A stretch of DNA of 64,000 nt, taken from positions 5,146,001-5,210,000 of the forward strand of contig NZ_CP032869.1 of the NCBI RefSeq assembly GCF_003576455.2. Reading direction: 5' to 3'. A program made the position numbers and the translations under genes. The DNA comes from Mucilaginibacter celer (GTDB lineage: Bacteria > Bacteroidota > Bacteroidia > Sphingobacteriales > Sphingobacteriaceae). The notes beneath the pieces are model-generated. The model ran no database searches and was not told the DNA's origin. It was given only the letters and a program-made list of their open reading frames with translations. Each line of letters starts with the position of its first letter. Position 1 is the first letter of the stretch. This document shows, one piece after another, positions 16,858 to 24,975 of the stretch.

Positions 16858-16889
16858 AAAGCCTTTCCTGTTTAAGCAGGAAAGGCTTT
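16858..16889 (-). terminator. Terminator between the two FKBP genes
   Basis: A perfect 13-bp stem (aaagcctttcctg at 16858-16870, caggaaaggcttt at 16877-16889) has loop tttaag. On the minus strand it is followed by a T-rich tail (rc of ataaataaaaa). It ends the transcript carrying the upstream FKBP lipoprotein gene. Confidence 0.88.
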
Positions 16890-16903
16890 GTAAAAAATTT
16901 TAA

Positions 16904-17872
16904 TTATTTGGTTAGCGGTGCAGGCATTTGCGGCGCTGTTGGTTTTGGTGCATTAGGATTTGGATGTACAATGTTTACAATTTCTACATCAAATACAAGC
17001 GGAGTATAAGGCTGCATGCCCTGGCCTCCCTGCTCTCCGTAAGCTAATACCGACGGCACTACCAATACCGCTTTGGCACCTTTATTCAACAATAACAAGC
17101 CTTCATCCCAGCCTTTAATTACCCTGCCTTCGCCAACAGCAACACGCAGCGGCTGATAAGGATTCATTGGGTTGATAGGCATTTTTTCTTTCAGGGCCAC
17201 AGCTTTTTCACTGGTTTCTAAAACCTTACCTGTGGTAAGCCTTAAAGTATAGTTTATTACTGCAGTATCGCCATTTGCCACGTTAGGGCCGCTGCCCGGA
17301 GTGGTGATGGCATAATTTAAGCCCGATGCAGTTTTGTTAAACTTCAAATCCTGGTGTTTGCTGAAATAAGCAGCGATTTTACCAGGCTCTTTGGTTTTAA
17401 GCGCGTCTTTTTGGCCGTTGATATATTGCATAACCCTATCGCGGAAAACATTTTCATTTAACGCGCCTTTGGCAATCACCTTTTCAATTTTAACTACATA
17501 CACCAGGTATTTGCCTTTAAAGGTTGGAGGTACCTGTTGCCCGTTTTTACGCAAAGAATCAACCGATACTTTAATGGTAGCACTATCGCCTTCGCCTAAT
17601 AATGCCAAACCCGAAACAATATCACCTTTAGTTTGTGATTTTGGCATAGGGCTAAAAATTGGTGTACCATTATCGTACGAGTTATCGATAATTGAATCCT
17701 TATCAGTTTTCAGGATCATGTTAAGGCTCATAAAATCGCCTTCTTTAAGTTTTGCACCGCCTTTTGAGGTGTGGATATTATAAAGCAAGCCGCCATCGCC
17801 CTGCTTAAATCCGCCGTTGCAACCTGCAAATCCAATGGCCGCAAGTGCCACAAACATCAGTTTTTTGTTCAT
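16904..17872 (-). CDS. FKBP-type peptidyl-prolyl isomerase lipoprotein
   Basis: The protein has 322 residues with a lipoprotein signal (MFVALAAIGFAGC, Cys18). The N-terminal half is a degenerate FKBP fold. The C-terminal FKBP_C domain has INYTLRLTTGKVLETS, VIKGWDEGLLLLNKGAKA and PSVLAYGEQGG. It should be a membrane-anchored folding catalyst in the periplasm. It begins two bases after the stop codon of the DHH phosphoesterase gene, so they form an operon. It shares its domain plan with the next gene downstream, indicating duplication. Confidence 0.93.
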   Translation of the reverse strand: MNKKLMFVALAAIGFAGCNGGFKQGDGGLLYNIHTSKGGAKLKEGDFMSLNMILKTDKDSIIDNSYDNGTPIFSPMPKSQTKGDIVSGLALLGEGDSATIKVSVDSLRKNGQQVPPTFKGKYLVYVVKIEKVIAKGALNENVFRDRVMQYINGQKDALKTKEPGKIAAYFSKHQDLKFNKTASGLNYAITTPGSGPNVANGDTAVINYTLRLTTGKVLETSEKAVALKEKMPINPMNPYQPLRVAVGEGRVIKGWDEGLLLLNKGAKAVLVVPSVLAYGEQGGQGMQPYTPLVFDVEIVNIVHPNPNAPKPTAPQMPAPLTK

Positions 17873-17874
17873 TT

Positions 17875-18885
17875 TTACTGTATTAATAGTTTTTTATACT
17901 CAGGTAATATTTGTTTAAACTGTTCAATAACCACCGCCAAAGGTGCATCTGAGTGCCCTCCTGCTGCGTTACGGTGCCCGCCGCCGTTAAAATATTTTTT
18001 GCAGATCTCGTTTGCCGGAAACTCACCTTTTGAGCGGAGTGAGAGTTTCACCCTGTCGGCACGTTCAACAATAAAGGCAGCCAAATGGATGGTAGCCATG
18101 GATAGGGCGTAGTTAACCACACCTTCGGTATCTCCGGTTTCTACGTCAAACCTTTCAAGGTCCTGTTTACTAACGGCAATAATGGCGGTATTGTATTCGG
18201 GCAGTACTTCAAGGCAGTTGGCCAGGCAGTGACCTAAAAAGCGAAGCCTGTTTTCGGAAGCGCTGTTATAAACCAACTCGTGAATGCGCCAGTTTACTGC
18301 GCCGGCATCAATCAGGTCGGCAACTATGCGGTGTACGGTTGATGTTGTATTGGGTAGCCTGAACGAAGCCGAGTCCGTCATAATACCTGTATAAAGGCAG
18401 GTAGCTACATCTTTATTAACAAGTTCGGGGTGTTTAAGCTCGTTTACAATAAAATCATAAACCAGTTGCGCCGTAGCGCAGGCGTTGATATCCCAGTGGC
18501 GGTAATCATCAAAATCGGCCGGTTCGAGGTGATGGTCGATCATGATTTTGTAGGCTTCACTTGCGCCTACCAATTCGCCCATATCATTAATACGGCTTAA
18601 GGCATTAAAATCAAGACAGAATATCAGTTTAGCCTCTGCTATCAGTTCGGCAGCCTGTTCAAGGTTTTCGGTATAAACAATTACGTTTTCATTACCTGGC
18701 AGCCAGCTCAAAAAATCAGGATAATCGGTTGGGGCAATCACCTGGGCATGGTGACCTTGCTGAATAAGATAGTTGTACAAACCTAACGACGAGCCCATCG
18801 CATCACCATCGGGTTTATGATGCGTGGTGATCACTATTTTTTGCGGCTGCTTTAAAAGGTCGCTCAGGGCGGCTAAATCTAACAT
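17875..18885 (-). CDS. DHH-family phosphoesterase (NrnA-like)
   Basis: The protein has 336 residues. I chose the ATG at 18885; an in-frame TTG sits one codon earlier. The DHH domain carries HHKPDGDAMGSSLGLY near residue 20 and the DHH motif in MIDHHLEP. The DHHA1 domain near the C-terminus has GGGHRNAAGGHS. Members are manganese-dependent nanoRNases and pAp phosphatases, degrading short oligoribonucleotides and recycling 3'-phosphoadenosine 5'-phosphate. It is the first gene of an operon with the FKBP lipoprotein gene. Confidence 0.93.
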   Translation of the reverse strand: MLDLAALSDLLKQPQKIVITTHHKPDGDAMGSSLGLYNYLIQQGHHAQVIAPTDYPDFLSWLPGNENVIVYTENLEQAAELIAEAKLIFCLDFNALSRINDMGELVGASEAYKIMIDHHLEPADFDDYRHWDINACATAQLVYDFIVNELKHPELVNKDVATCLYTGIMTDSASFRLPNTTSTVHRIVADLIDAGAVNWRIHELVYNSASENRLRFLGHCLANCLEVLPEYNTAIIAVSKQDLERFDVETGDTEGVVNYALSMATIHLAAFIVERADRVKLSLRSKGEFPANEICKKYFNGGGHRNAAGGHSDAPLAVVIEQFKQILPEYKKLLIQ

Positions 18886-18980
18886 CAATTCTTAAAAAAG
18901 AGTTGCAAAGCTAAATAAATTAATTAAATACAAACCATCTAATTTAATTCAAAAAGCTTTATCTTACAGTTGTAAAACCC

Positions 18981-19024
18981 TACTTTTGCCGCAAATTTCG
19001 GGGCTATTGCCATAGCCCGGGGTT
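18981..19024 (+). promoter_or_regulatory. Candidate ndk promoter and leader hairpin
   Basis: TACTTTTG at 18981-18988 matches the Bacteroidota -7 element TAnnTTTG, although no clear -33 element is present. Immediately downstream is a perfect hairpin, gggctat (19001-19007) and atagccc (19012-19018) with loop tgcc, followed by ggggtttt. In the ndk leader this could be a weak attenuator or a stabilising hairpin. Confidence 0.4.
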
Positions 19025-19083
19025 TTAAACAATTACACTAAGTACGTTTAGCCTGTAAATCATCAAAAAAAATAACAATTTAA

Positions 19084-19503
19084 ATGAAAACCAACAGAAC
19101 ATTTACCATGATTAAGCCCGATGCTGTTGCAGCCGGCAATATCGGTGGCATTTTAGACATGATCACCAAAGGCGGGTTTAAAATTGTAGCGCTTAAATAC
19201 ACCGCTTTATCAGCCGAAAAAGCAGGTTTATTTTACGAAGTTCACAAAGAGCGTCCTTTTTACCAGGGATTGGTTGACTTTATGTCGTCTGGTCCTATTG
19301 TAGCCGCTATTTTGGAAAAAGACAATGCTATTGCCGACTTCCGTGCTCTTATTGGTGCTACCAACCCTGCCGATGCGGCCGAAGGCACCATCCGTAAAAA
19401 ATACGCCAAATCAATTGGCGAAAATGCTGTTCATGGTTCAGATTCTGATGAGAATGCAGATATTGAAGGAAACTTCTTCTTTTCGGCCTTCGAAAGGTTT
19501 TAA
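19084..19503 (+). CDS. ndk: Nucleoside diphosphate kinase
   Basis: The protein has 139 residues, the usual bacterial length. It transfers the gamma-phosphate of ATP to nucleoside diphosphates through a phosphohistidine. The active-site segment is NAVHGSDSDENA with catalytic His117; the N-terminal TFTMIKPDAV motif is also intact. It is monocistronic, with a leader of about 95 bases if the candidate promoter is right. Confidence 0.97.
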   Translation: MKTNRTFTMIKPDAVAAGNIGGILDMITKGGFKIVALKYTALSAEKAGLFYEVHKERPFYQGLVDFMSSGPIVAAILEKDNAIADFRALIGATNPADAAEGTIRKKYAKSIGENAVHGSDSDENADIEGNFFFSAFERF

Positions 19504-19657
19504 CCAGCCGCTTTTTCGGGTGTAATTGTAACGAAAACATTACACCCGAAATTGTTTACGAAAATCTTGTTATTATGGTTTCAATTTTTGTAACTTTACA
19601 AAACATCTCCTAAACTGTATTACATTAATTATAACAAGATCAAGAAATTAGGCCATT

Positions 19658-19852
19658 ATGAAACCGCTATTCAAATATATCTTCTACGTGCTGGTATTGG
19701 TATTACTGGTTATCGGTTCGTTAATGCTTTACAGAAATCATCCTGAAGCACAATTGGCATTTTCAATTCCTGGTTTATTTATCCTTTGCTACTCAAAACT
19801 TACAGACGAGATCCGCATTAAGCATGGCTGGCGCATGCTTAGAGGAAGATAA
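19658..19852 (+). CDS. Small membrane protein, unknown
   Basis: The protein has 64 residues. Two hydrophobic segments (IFYVLVLVLLVIGSLMLY at 7-24 and LAFSIPGLFILCY at 34-46) suggest a hairpin in the inner membrane, with a basic C-terminal tail (KHGWRMLRGR). No family recognised. Its 3' end overlaps the convergent DUF721 gene by 14 bp. Confidence 0.65.
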   Translation: MKPLFKYIFYVLVLVLLVIGSLMLYRNHPEAQLAFSIPGLFILCYSKLTDEIRIKHGWRMLRGR

Positions 19853-20129
19853 TCTCTTCAACCAATACCGATTTAGCTTCTTCGTTTATTTTCTGGATAA
19901 TCTGCGTATGCATCAGGGCCAGTTCGTGCTTAATAACGGACGATTCGATACGTAAAAACAGTTTTTTATCCCTCACAAAAATTTCCTTTGTTCGGTTGGC
20001 TACTGATTTACCCACCAGCTCGGGCCAGAAATTCACCACCCCTGTTTCGTCAAAACGGCGTTTTATTTTATAAACGTTAAGCATTTGCTCAATTGCCTCT
20101 TTCAGTGTTTTATCGTTCGTTTTACGCAT
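19839..20129 (-). CDS. DUF721 (DciA-like) protein
   Basis: The protein has 96 residues. It matches the DUF721 pattern: an N-terminal ALKxxxEQML-type helix, then VVNFWPELVGKSVANRTKEIFVRDKKLFLRIESSVIKHEL. DUF721/DciA proteins are linked to loading of the replicative helicase. The gene overlaps the recF stop by 8 bp and is translationally coupled to it, a common order in Bacteroidota. Confidence 0.88.
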   Translation of the reverse strand: MRKTNDKTLKEAIEQMLNVYKIKRRFDETGVVNFWPELVGKSVANRTKEIFVRDKKLFLRIESSVIKHELALMHTQIIQKINEEAKSVLVEEIIFL

Positions 20130-21222
20130 CTATTGCCCCTCCTTTTACTTTAAACAGTTTTACAGCAACCCCTATTTTATTAAAAACCTGCTCAACGCGC
20201 TCAACGCCGGTATCGGTTATAAACACCTGCCCAAAATCGTTATTGGATACCATTTGCATTAGCTTGGTAACGCGGTTATCATCCAGTTTATCAAAAATAT
20301 CATCAAGCAGCAGCAAAGGTTTAAATCCTTTTTGCTGATATAAAAACGTATACTGAGCCAGCTTAAGCGCAATTAAAAATGATTTTTGCTGTCCCTGCGA
20401 TCCAAACTTTTTCATGGGCATACCATGGATATTAAACTGCAAATCATCTTTATGTATGCCTGCTGTGGTACGCTCTAACGCCCGGTCGCGGTTAAAGGTT
20501 TTTTGCAGCAAATGGTCAAAACTGTCTGTAAGTAATTGCGATTCATAAACCAGTTCAACCGGTTCGGCATTATCGCTTATAAAATGGTAGTGCTTATTAA
20601 AAATCTCAACAAAGCCATCCATAAAATTACGGCGGCGCTCAAAAATGCGGTTACCGGATGTGCTTAACTGCTCGTCTATAATCTCAAGCAAACCCGGATC
20701 GTATTTACCCGTATCCGCAATTTGTTTTAGCAGCGCATTACGATTAGTAAGGATCTTGTTATAGGTAATCAGTTCATCCAGATAATGGTTATCCGTTTGC
20801 GATATCACATTATCAATAAACTTGCGCCGCTCTTCGCTCCCCTCGGTAATAATACTGATATCATAAGGCGAGATCATTACCAGGGGCAGCAGCCCGATAT
20901 GATCGGCCAGGCGCTGGTAATCCTTCTTATTACGCTTAAACTGTTTTTTTTGATTGCGCTTTACCGAGCAGGCCACCGCCTCGGGCTGATCGTTTTTGTT
21001 AAACGTGCCGGTAACTATAAAAAACTCGGCACCCTGTTTAATCTGCTGGCTATCTATCGGGTTAAAATAACTTTTACATAACGACAGGTAGTGAATGGCA
21101 TCCAGCAAATTGGTTTTACCCGCTCCGTTATTCCCGGTAAACGCATTAACCCCCTCGCTAAAAACCAGTTCGGCCTCATCGTAATTTTTAAAATTGATAA
21201 CGGATAATTGCTGGAGATACAT
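20122..21222 (-). CDS. recF: DNA replication and repair protein RecF
   Basis: The protein has 366 residues, an SMC-like ATPase that loads RecA at gaps with RecO/RecR. The Walker A motif is FTGNNGAGKTNLLDAI (about 28-43). The signature is KFGSQGQQKSFLIALKLAQ and the Walker B is PLLLLDDIFDKLDDNR. N-terminal LQQLSVINFKNYDEAEL is typical. It is coupled to the DUF721 gene. Confidence 0.97.
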   Translation of the reverse strand: MYLQQLSVINFKNYDEAELVFSEGVNAFTGNNGAGKTNLLDAIHYLSLCKSYFNPIDSQQIKQGAEFFIVTGTFNKNDQPEAVACSVKRNQKKQFKRNKKDYQRLADHIGLLPLVMISPYDISIITEGSEERRKFIDNVISQTDNHYLDELITYNKILTNRNALLKQIADTGKYDPGLLEIIDEQLSTSGNRIFERRRNFMDGFVEIFNKHYHFISDNAEPVELVYESQLLTDSFDHLLQKTFNRDRALERTTAGIHKDDLQFNIHGMPMKKFGSQGQQKSFLIALKLAQYTFLYQQKGFKPLLLLDDIFDKLDDNRVTKLMQMVSNNDFGQVFITDTGVERVEQVFNKIGVAVKLFKVKGGAIDA

Positions 21223-21249
21223 GGGAGGGCAAATTTAGGCATTTCCGCT

Positions 21250-21374
21250 CATTAGTTCACTGGTTCATTTGTTCATTAGTGGGATGGAGGATAATTGCTA
21301 AGGTAAAATTTGCTTTAATATTGCACATTTAAGCACCAAATAACTAATGAACCAATGAACTATTGAACCTCATT
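21250..21374. repeat. Word-type inverted repeat (gttcatt/aatgaac)
   Basis: The left side at 21250-21281 reiterates the words attagttca, tggttcatt and gttcattag. The right side at 21342-21374 holds the reverse complements (actaatgaac, caatgaac, attgaac). The two clusters flank about 60 bases of ordinary sequence between divergent recF and the TPR gene. It is not coding and not a simple terminator. It resembles the differently worded elements at 22130, 23378, 38559 and inside the helicase gene. Confidence 0.65.
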
Positions 21375-21394
21375 AAAGATTTAATACAAAAGCT

Positions 21395-21425
21395 ATTGCC
21401 AGTAATTTTGAAAACCGTATTTTTG
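21395..21425 (+). promoter_or_regulatory. Candidate promoter of TPR protein gene
   Basis: A TTG ending at 21398 is followed after 19 bases by TATTTTTG (21418-21425), matching the Bacteroidota -33/-7 spacing and the TAnnTTTG consensus. The ATG is at 21448. Confidence 0.5.
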
Positions 21426-21447
21426 CAAACTTAATTTTAGAACAACA

Positions 21448-22125
21448 ATGTCAAAAACCGAGGCGAACACTAAAGTTGCAGCACCTGAAAACACATTTGG
21501 TCAGAGTGGCAAATTTGTGCGCGAGAACCAAAAGAGCTTATTATTTATTGTAGGGGCTATTGTTGCCCTTATTGCCATCTATTTTATTTATTTAAAATTG
21601 TATTTAGGTCCGCGGGAGGTTACAGCCGCCAACCAGATGTATAAAGCGCAGGATTTTTGGCAGCAAAAAAATTGGGATAAAGCCATTAAAGGCGATGCCG
21701 GTTTCCCTGGTTTTGAAAAGATCATTACCGATTACAGCAATACCAAAGCAGCAAACCTTGCTTACTTTTACCTGGGTACTGCTTATCTTAACAAGGGCGA
21801 CTACCGCAAAGCTATTGATAACTTAACCAACTACCGCGGCGATGACAGCATGGTTGCAGCCGAAGCTTACGGCAGCACCGGTGACGCATATGTTGAACTG
21901 AAAGATTACGAAAAAGCAGTAACTTATTTTAGCAAAGCTGTTGATAAGGCAAAAAACAAATTCCTATCTCCACTTTACCTTAAAAAATTAGGCTTAACCT
22001 ACGAGGCTCAGAAAAACAACAAAGATGCTGCAGAAGCTTACAAAAGGATCAAAACAGAATATCCTGAAAGCAACGAGGCTCAAAATATTGACGAGTATAT
22101 AGCTCGTGCCGAAGCAAAACTTTAA
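21448..22125 (+). CDS. Membrane-anchored tetratricopeptide repeat protein
   Basis: The protein has 225 residues. A single transmembrane helix (LLFIVGAIVALIAIYFIYLKLYL, about 31-53) follows a short cytoplasmic segment. The remainder is built of TPR-like helices (AYFYLGTAYLNKGDYRKAIDNL, AYGSTGDAYVELKDYEKAVTYF, LYLKKLGLTYEAQKNNKDAAEAY). It is similar in plan to YfgM/BamD-like assembly factors. It probably scaffolds envelope proteins, but no specific partner is evident. Confidence 0.88.
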   Translation: MSKTEANTKVAAPENTFGQSGKFVRENQKSLLFIVGAIVALIAIYFIYLKLYLGPREVTAANQMYKAQDFWQQKNWDKAIKGDAGFPGFEKIITDYSNTKAANLAYFYLGTAYLNKGDYRKAIDNLTNYRGDDSMVAAEAYGSTGDAYVELKDYEKAVTYFSKAVDKAKNKFLSPLYLKKLGLTYEAQKNNKDAAEAYKRIKTEYPESNEAQNIDEYIARAEAKL

Positions 22126-22129
22126 TTTT

Positions 22130-22305
22130 TAATATCGAATTTCGGATGTTCGATTTCGGATTTATGAGAGCAGAATAACCGCTTACATAATTCAGAAATC
22201 GAACATTTTTATTTTATAAGCATTTTTAAATATAAATTGCAATCAAATCCGAAATCGAAATTCCAAATTAATTAAATCCGAAATCGAACATCCGATATCC
22301 GAAAT
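22130..22305. repeat. Word-type inverted repeat (cgaaatcgaacatccga)
   Basis: The left side (22130-22164) reads atatcgaatttcggatgttc and continues gatttcgg; the right side (22274-22305) carries its inverse, with aatccgaaatcgaacatccg. Further copies of aaatcgaa and aatccgaaatcg lie between them at about 22196 and 22246-22275. The element fills nearly the whole gap between the TPR gene and ribH. Confidence 0.7.
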
Positions 22306-22314
22306 AACATCACC

Positions 22315-22809
22315 ATGGCTACTCACTTAAAAAACCTTTCTGATTTTTCAAATACCGAGATCCCCTCGGCAGCACCGTACCGTTTTGGTATTGTAGTGGC
22401 CGAATGGAACGCCGAAATTACCAACGCCCTTTACCAGGGAGCCTACAAAAGCCTGGTTGATAACGGTGCACTTGCCGAAAACATTTTCTCGTACCAGGTA
22501 CCGGGCAGTTTCGAATTAACATCGGGTGCCGAGCTTTTATTAAAAAAAGGTGATCTTGATGCCGTGATTTGTCTCGGCTGCGTAATACAGGGCGAAACCC
22601 GCCACTTTGATTTTATTTGCAACGCCGTAGCAAACGGAGTAAGTAATGTTGCCATAAAATACTCAAAACCTGTTATATTTGGGGTATTAACAACTGATAA
22701 CCAGCAACAGGCTATTGACAGGGCCGGCGGCAAACATGGCAACAAAGGCGATGAAGCTGCCATTACCGCCATTAAAATGGCTGCCCTTGCTGAAACATTA
22801 AACAATTAA
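22315..22809 (+). CDS. ribH: 6,7-dimethyl-8-ribityllumazine synthase
   Basis: The protein has 164 residues. It condenses 5-amino-6-ribitylaminouracil with 3,4-dihydroxybutanone phosphate in riboflavin synthesis. Family motifs are present: VVAEWNAEIT, VPGSFELTSGAELLL and CLGCVIQGETRHFDFICNAV, the last with the catalytic His. No FMN riboswitch is apparent upstream; that gap is filled by a palindromic repeat. Confidence 0.97.
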   Translation: MATHLKNLSDFSNTEIPSAAPYRFGIVVAEWNAEITNALYQGAYKSLVDNGALAENIFSYQVPGSFELTSGAELLLKKGDLDAVICLGCVIQGETRHFDFICNAVANGVSNVAIKYSKPVIFGVLTTDNQQQAIDRAGGKHGNKGDEAAITAIKMAALAETLNN

Positions 22810-22840
22810 AAGCCGTTAAACAGTAAAGTTTAGGATTTAA

Positions 22841-22951
22841 ATGAAAAAGTTAGTTTACATAGCGCTTATAGCCGCAGCGGTTGCCACCGTATCATCATGC
22901 TCAAACAAATTGTGCCCGGCTTACGGTTCATATCCTAAAACCGGTAGGTAA
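22841..22951 (+). CDS. Very small lipoprotein downstream of ribH
   Basis: A 36-residue frame starts at the ATG 31 bp after ribH. It has a strong lipoprotein signal (hydrophobic VYIALIAAAVATVSSC, Cys20) and a mature part of only 17 residues containing CPAYGSYPKTGR. Similar tiny lipoproteins with a CPAYG motif occur in related bacteria as far as I recall. Its function is unknown; two Cys in the mature part (20 and 25) stand out. Confidence 0.65.
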   Translation: MKKLVYIALIAAAVATVSSCSNKLCPAYGSYPKTGR

Positions 22952-23043
22952 CAGGCTATTGTCATTTTTAAACCCGGCTAAACACATTATGCGTTTTTTG
23001 TGTTATAATTACACGTTATAGCACTTTTAACAATATAATTAAT

Positions 23044-23373
23044 ATGAACTGGATATCGTTGGAGACGGCCGATCAGCTTTTGGCGATCAAACAACAGGAG
23101 GGCTATAGCCTCATTTTTAAACATAGCACACGCTGCTCTATCAGCATGATGGCTAAAAGGCGTTTTGAGCTTGACTGGGATAATCTTCCCGAAAATATGC
23201 CCCTTTATTTTCTCGACCTGATTAAATACCGCGACCTGTCAAACCAGGTAGCACAGATGTTTCAGGTACATCATGAATCGCCTCAGTTATTACTGATTAA
23301 AGATGGCGAATGTATCCTCGATCAATCCCACAGCGGCATTTCTGTAGATGAAACGCTGGAGGTGTTGAGTTAG
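23044..23373 (+). CDS. Bacillithiol-system redox protein YtxJ-like
   Basis: The protein has 109 residues with a thioredoxin-like fold. The motif FKHSTRCSISMMAK (single Cys near residue 31) matches the YtxJ family, usually with HSxxCxIS. C-terminal SPQLLLIKDGECIL is also typical. These proteins are proposed monothiol bacilliredoxins that remove bacillithiol from oxidised proteins. A word-type palindromic repeat follows immediately. Confidence 0.88.
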   Translation: MNWISLETADQLLAIKQQEGYSLIFKHSTRCSISMMAKRRFELDWDNLPENMPLYFLDLIKYRDLSNQVAQMFQVHHESPQLLLIKDGECILDQSHSGISVDETLEVLS

Positions 23374-23377
23374 ATAT

Positions 23378-23484
23378 TTAGTCCATGGTCTATAGTCCAT
23401 AGACCATGGTTCTTTTGCATACTTAATATTTCGATTATTTTATTTTCAATTACCATGGACTATCGACCATCGTCTATGGACTAA
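23378..23484. repeat. Word-type inverted repeat (tagtccatggtctat)
   Basis: The left cluster (23378-23410) reads tagtccatggtctatagtcc followed by atagaccatgg. The right cluster (23452-23484) is its inverse, with ccatggactatcgacc and tctatggacta. About 40 AT-rich bases lie between. It lies between the ytxJ-like gene and lipA and could form a long hairpin in RNA. Confidence 0.72.
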
Positions 23485-23517
23485 TAACAATATTCAGTTT
23501 TTAACTACATTTGCATT

Positions 23518-24399
23518 ATGATTGATTTGCCGGTAGTTCCTGCTGTTAGCCAGCCCGTGCGTAAGCCCGATTGGCTTAGGGTTAAACTTCCTACAGGAAA
23601 AGAATATGCCCACGTACGCAGCCTGGTTGATACCCATAAGCTGCACACTATATGCGAAAGTGGTAACTGCCCTAACATGGGCGAGTGCTGGGGTGCCGGT
23701 ACTGCTACTTTCATGATTTTGGGTAACATTTGTACCCGCTCATGCTCGTTTTGCGCCGTTGCAACCGGCAGGCCTTTGGCTGTTGATGTTGACGAGCCAA
23801 ACCGCGTGGCAACATCAGTAAAACTGATGCAGGTAAAGCATTGCGTTATTACCTCGGTTGATCGTGATGATCTGAAAGATGGCGGCTCTATTATCTGGGC
23901 CGAAACCATCAATGCTATCCGCCGTGAAAGCCCCGATACTACATTGGAAACCCTGCTGCCAGATTTTAAAGGCAACTGGGATAACCTGGCCCGCGTGCTG
24001 GAAACCCGCCCCGAAGTAGTATCCCACAACATCGAAACTGTACGCCGCCTTACCAAGGAGGTGCGCATCCAGGCTAAATATGATCGTAGCTTGGAGGCCC
24101 TAAAACATATTTCGGCAGCCGGTTTACGTACCAAATCGGGCATTATGCTGGGTTTGGGCGAGACTGAAGAAGATGTTTTGGAAGCCATGGACGATTTGCT
24201 GGCAGCCGGTGTGCATATCCTTACATTAGGCCAGTATTTACAGCCAACCCGTAACCACCACCCGGTAATTGACTGGATACACCCCGATCAGTTTGCGCGT
24301 TACAAGCAATTTGGTTTGGATAAAGGATTTAAATATGTTGAAAGCGGCCCCCTGGTACGCTCGTCATATCACGCAGAAAAACACTTGTTTGAAATGTGA
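23518..24399 (+). CDS. lipA: Lipoyl synthase
   Basis: The protein has 293 residues, a radical SAM enzyme inserting two sulfurs into octanoyl groups on lipoate-dependent proteins. The auxiliary cluster Cys triad is in CESGNCPNMGEC (about 44-55). The radical SAM motif is CTRSCSFC (about 70-77). The C-terminal GPLVRSSYHAE segment with its conserved RSSY is present. TACATTTG at 23506-23513 looks like a -7 promoter element and lies so close to the ATG that the mRNA may be nearly leaderless. That promoter call is speculative. Confidence 0.97.
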   Translation: MIDLPVVPAVSQPVRKPDWLRVKLPTGKEYAHVRSLVDTHKLHTICESGNCPNMGECWGAGTATFMILGNICTRSCSFCAVATGRPLAVDVDEPNRVATSVKLMQVKHCVITSVDRDDLKDGGSIIWAETINAIRRESPDTTLETLLPDFKGNWDNLARVLETRPEVVSHNIETVRRLTKEVRIQAKYDRSLEALKHISAAGLRTKSGIMLGLGETEEDVLEAMDDLLAAGVHILTLGQYLQPTRNHHPVIDWIHPDQFARYKQFGLDKGFKYVESGPLVRSSYHAEKHLFEM

Positions 24400-24423
24400 T
24401 ATTTCCTTTATATCTTCACCACG

Positions 24424-24975
24424 TTGAGTAAAAAACGCAAAATATCGCTATCCGAAGAAGAACTTGTGCTGTCATTACAGCAACGGGAAAAAATTGCCGT
24501 AGAAGCGTTGTATGATATGTATTCGGCCTCGTTATTCGGGGTTATATCACGTATTATAAATGATAGCGCTATTGCCGAAGATGTTTTACAGGAAACCTTT
24601 GTAAAAATCTGGCATTCCTTTTCAAGCTACAGCACTGAAAAAGGCCGCTTATTTACCTGGATGGTTAATATCGCACGTAACCTTGCGATAGATAAGATCA
24701 GATCAAAAGATTTTAAGAACCAAAACAAAAACCAGGAGATTGAAAATAACGTAACTTTCATTGACGAACAAAGGAATACAGTTTACAAACCTGAGTTAAT
24801 GGGTGTTAAAGACTTGGTGCAAACGCTAAAGCCCGAGCAGCAGCTTATTATTGACCTGGTGTATTTTAAAGGTTATACCCATGTGGAGGCAGCCGAAGAA
24901 TTAGGTATACCGCTGGGCACCATTAAAACCCGGTTAAGAATGGCCATCCTGGAACTCAGAAAACATTTTAATTGA
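24424..24975 (+). CDS. ECF-type RNA polymerase sigma factor
   Basis: The protein has 183 residues and appears to start at TTG (24424), since no ATG precedes the conserved region. Sigma region 2 spans about 20-90 (AIAEDVLQETFVKIWHSFSSYSTEKGRLFTWM) and region 4 about 125-180 (LVYFKGYTHVEAAEELGIPLGTIKTRLRMAI). It directs RNA polymerase to a stress regulon. It overlaps the anti-sigma gene by four bases. Confidence 0.93.
   Translation: MSKKRKISLSEEELVLSLQQREKIAVEALYDMYSASLFGVISRIINDSAIAEDVLQETFVKIWHSFSSYSTEKGRLFTWMVNIARNLAIDKIRSKDFKNQNKNQEIENNVTFIDEQRNTVYKPELMGVKDLVQTLKPEQQLIIDLVYFKGYTHVEAAEELGIPLGTIKTRLRMAILELRKHFN

Noticed and set aside
22126..22314. FMN riboswitch upstream of ribH
   Set aside because: The gap is filled by word-type repeats and has no FMN aptamer-like core.
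21240..23490. CRISPR array
   Set aside because: The repeated words are inverted clusters of irregular length without spacers of constant size and without cas genes.
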